Source: Streptomyces achromogenes (GTDB lineage Bacteria; Actinomycetota; Actinomycetes; Streptomycetales; Streptomycetaceae). Taken from it: a DNA stretch of 64,000 nt. Positions 63,135 to 64,000 of the stretch are shown here, piece by piece. Positions within the stretch are counted from its first letter, which is position 1, and every line of letters starts with the position of its first letter. The notes under the pieces are model-generated. The model was not told the origin of the DNA and made no database searches. It worked only from the letters and a program-made list of their open reading frames with translations. The stretch is taken from the NCBI RefSeq assembly GCF_030816715.1, contig NZ_JAUSYH010000001.1, forward strand, positions 4,278,001-4,342,000. The letters are read 5' to 3'. Made by a program: the position numbers and the translations under genes.

Positions 63135-64000
63135 TCAGGCGCCCTGTTGCACCCATGTGGTGGCACTGTGCTCGACCTGTGAGTCGAGTTGCCAGTTCGT
63201 TTCGGGGGCGGGCTGGGGCAGGACCGGGCCGAGCGCGGGCAGGTGCACGGTGAACACGGTCTGTCCGGGGACGCTGTCGACGGTCACGGCGCCGCCGTGC
63301 GCGGTCGCGACGGCCTGCACGATGGCGAGTCCGAGGCCGGTCGAGCCGGACGCGCGGGAGCGCGAGGAGTCGCCGCGCGCGAACCGTTCGAAGACGTGCG
63401 GCAGCAGGTCGGGCGGAATGCCCTGCCCGTCGTCCTGGACGTCCACGCACAGCCACGGCCCGCGGCGCTGCACGCGCGCGGTGACGGTGGTGCCGGGCGG
63501 GGTGTGCGTCCGGGCGTTGGCGAGGAGGTTGACGAGGACCTGTTGAAGTCGCGCCGAGTCGGCGGAGACCAGGGCCGGCTCGTCGGGGAGTTCGAGGCGC
63601 CAGACGTGTTCGTCGCCGGCGGCGCGGGCGTCGCTGACGGTGTCGATGACCAGGGGGACGAGGTCGGTCTGCTCGAACTGCAGCGGGCGGCCGGCGTCGA
63701 GCCGGGCGAGCAGGAGCAGGTCCTCGACGAGGAGGGTCATCCGGCCGGCCTCGGACTCGATGCGGCCGAGCGCGTGCTTGGTGTCGGGCCCGACCTCCTC
63801 GCGTCCGCGCCGGGTCAGCTCGGCGTAGCCGCGGATGGAGGCGAGGGGCGTCCGCAGCTCGTGACTGGCGTCCGCGACGAACTGCCTCACCCGGGTCTCG
63901 CTCTCCTGGCGGGCGTGCAGCGCGCCGTGGACGTGGTTCAGCATCCGGTTGAGGGCCGCGCCGACCTGCCCGACCTCGGTGTGCGGATCGGTCTCGGACT
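63135..64000 (-). CDS. sensor histidine kinase, C-terminal part (N-terminus outside window)
   Basis: About 288 residues are visible. The end of a HAMP domain (EVGQVGAALNRMLNHVHGAL) leads into the HisKA H-box FVADASHELRTPLASIRGYAEL. The ATPase domain has the N-box QQVLVNLLANARTHTP, DDGQGIPPD (G1), FERFARGD and GSTGLGLAIVQAV (G2). It is cotranscribed with the two glycosyltransferases downstream. Its regulator and sensor part lie beyond 64000. Confidence 0.93.
   Translation of the reverse strand, partial: SETDPHTEVGQVGAALNRMLNHVHGALHARQESETRVRQFVADASHELRTPLASIRGYAELTRRGREEVGPDTKHALGRIESEAGRMTLLVEDLLLLARLDAGRPLQFEQTDLVPLVIDTVSDARAAGDEHVWRLELPDEPALVSADSARLQQVLVNLLANARTHTPPGTTVTARVQRRGPWLCVDVQDDGQGIPPDLLPHVFERFARGDSSRSRASGSTGLGLAIVQAVATAHGGAVTVDSVPGQTVFTVHLPALGPVLPQPAPETNWQLDSQVEHSATTWVQQGA

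Overview
The window is high-GC actinobacterial chromosome and almost certainly Streptomyces. GC is very high, GTG/TTG starts and 4-base start/stop overlaps are common, and gene order matches the Streptomyces purine / lsr2 / dnaX / upp / sigF-sigN region. About 60 protein genes, five tRNA genes, one SRP RNA and many short tandem repeats can be supported.

Region 1 (1-23.7 kb) is core chromosome. It opens with the 3' part of a valine/leucine-type dehydrogenase and a DUF3073 gene. Purine genes follow in separate blocks: purF-purM, purS-purQ-purL, purC and purD. Among them lie a META-domain lipoprotein, a sterol-carrier/maleylpyruvate-isomerase-like protein, lsr2, an atypical tRNA-Gly(UCC), two identical tRNA-Gly(GCC) genes flanking an ABC transporter/two-component module with a frameshifted kinase, an N,N-dimethylformamidase-like protein, and a membrane protein resembling an M48 peptidase without its zinc motif. 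dnaX, the small SRP RNA and tRNA-Ser(GGA) close the block.

Region 2 (23.7-29.2 kb) is accessory DNA next to tRNA-Ser. A decayed tyrosine integrase and a decayed excisionase, both on the minus strand, lie on either side of an archaeal-type (DUF234) ATPase and an arsenic-type cluster: arsR, a broken aquaporin, a flavin monooxygenase-like gene and an ArsI-like lyase. This looks like the scar of an integrative element.

Region 3 (29.2-42 kb) is a run of metabolic and transport genes. It holds an orphan FtsX-type permease, a WS/DGAT acyltransferase facing a macrolide-type glycosyltransferase and a thioesterase, a CopC-CopD fusion, and a divergent pair of transcription units around a good iron box: a penicillin-acylase-family hydrolase with a siderophore-type GNAT on one side and a siderophore-interacting flavoprotein on the other. 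An HhH-GPD repair protein follows.

Region 4 (42-53 kb) has small secreted or membrane proteins, a badly decayed HerA/DUF853 ATPase pseudogene, a LytR_C protein, upp, tadA with its partner gene, tRNA-Ser(CGA), the tandem SigB-family sigma genes sigF and sigN, and a lipoprotein. Many intergenic gaps carry 7-13 bp tandem repeats.

Region 5 (53-64 kb) has a MarR regulator with two matching dyad operators, a drug-type MFS exporter carrying three beta-sandwich (carboxypeptidase-regulatory-like) domains, and a YceI protein with the same type of domain. An F420-type oxidoreductase, a TetR regulator, and a GT39 / GT2-GtrA / sensor-kinase operon that runs off the right edge complete it.

The strongest leads for new biology are the tRNA-Gly with cell-wall-tRNA-like features, the iron-box-controlled Ntn-hydrolase pair, and the MFS/YceI pair sharing an accessory domain.
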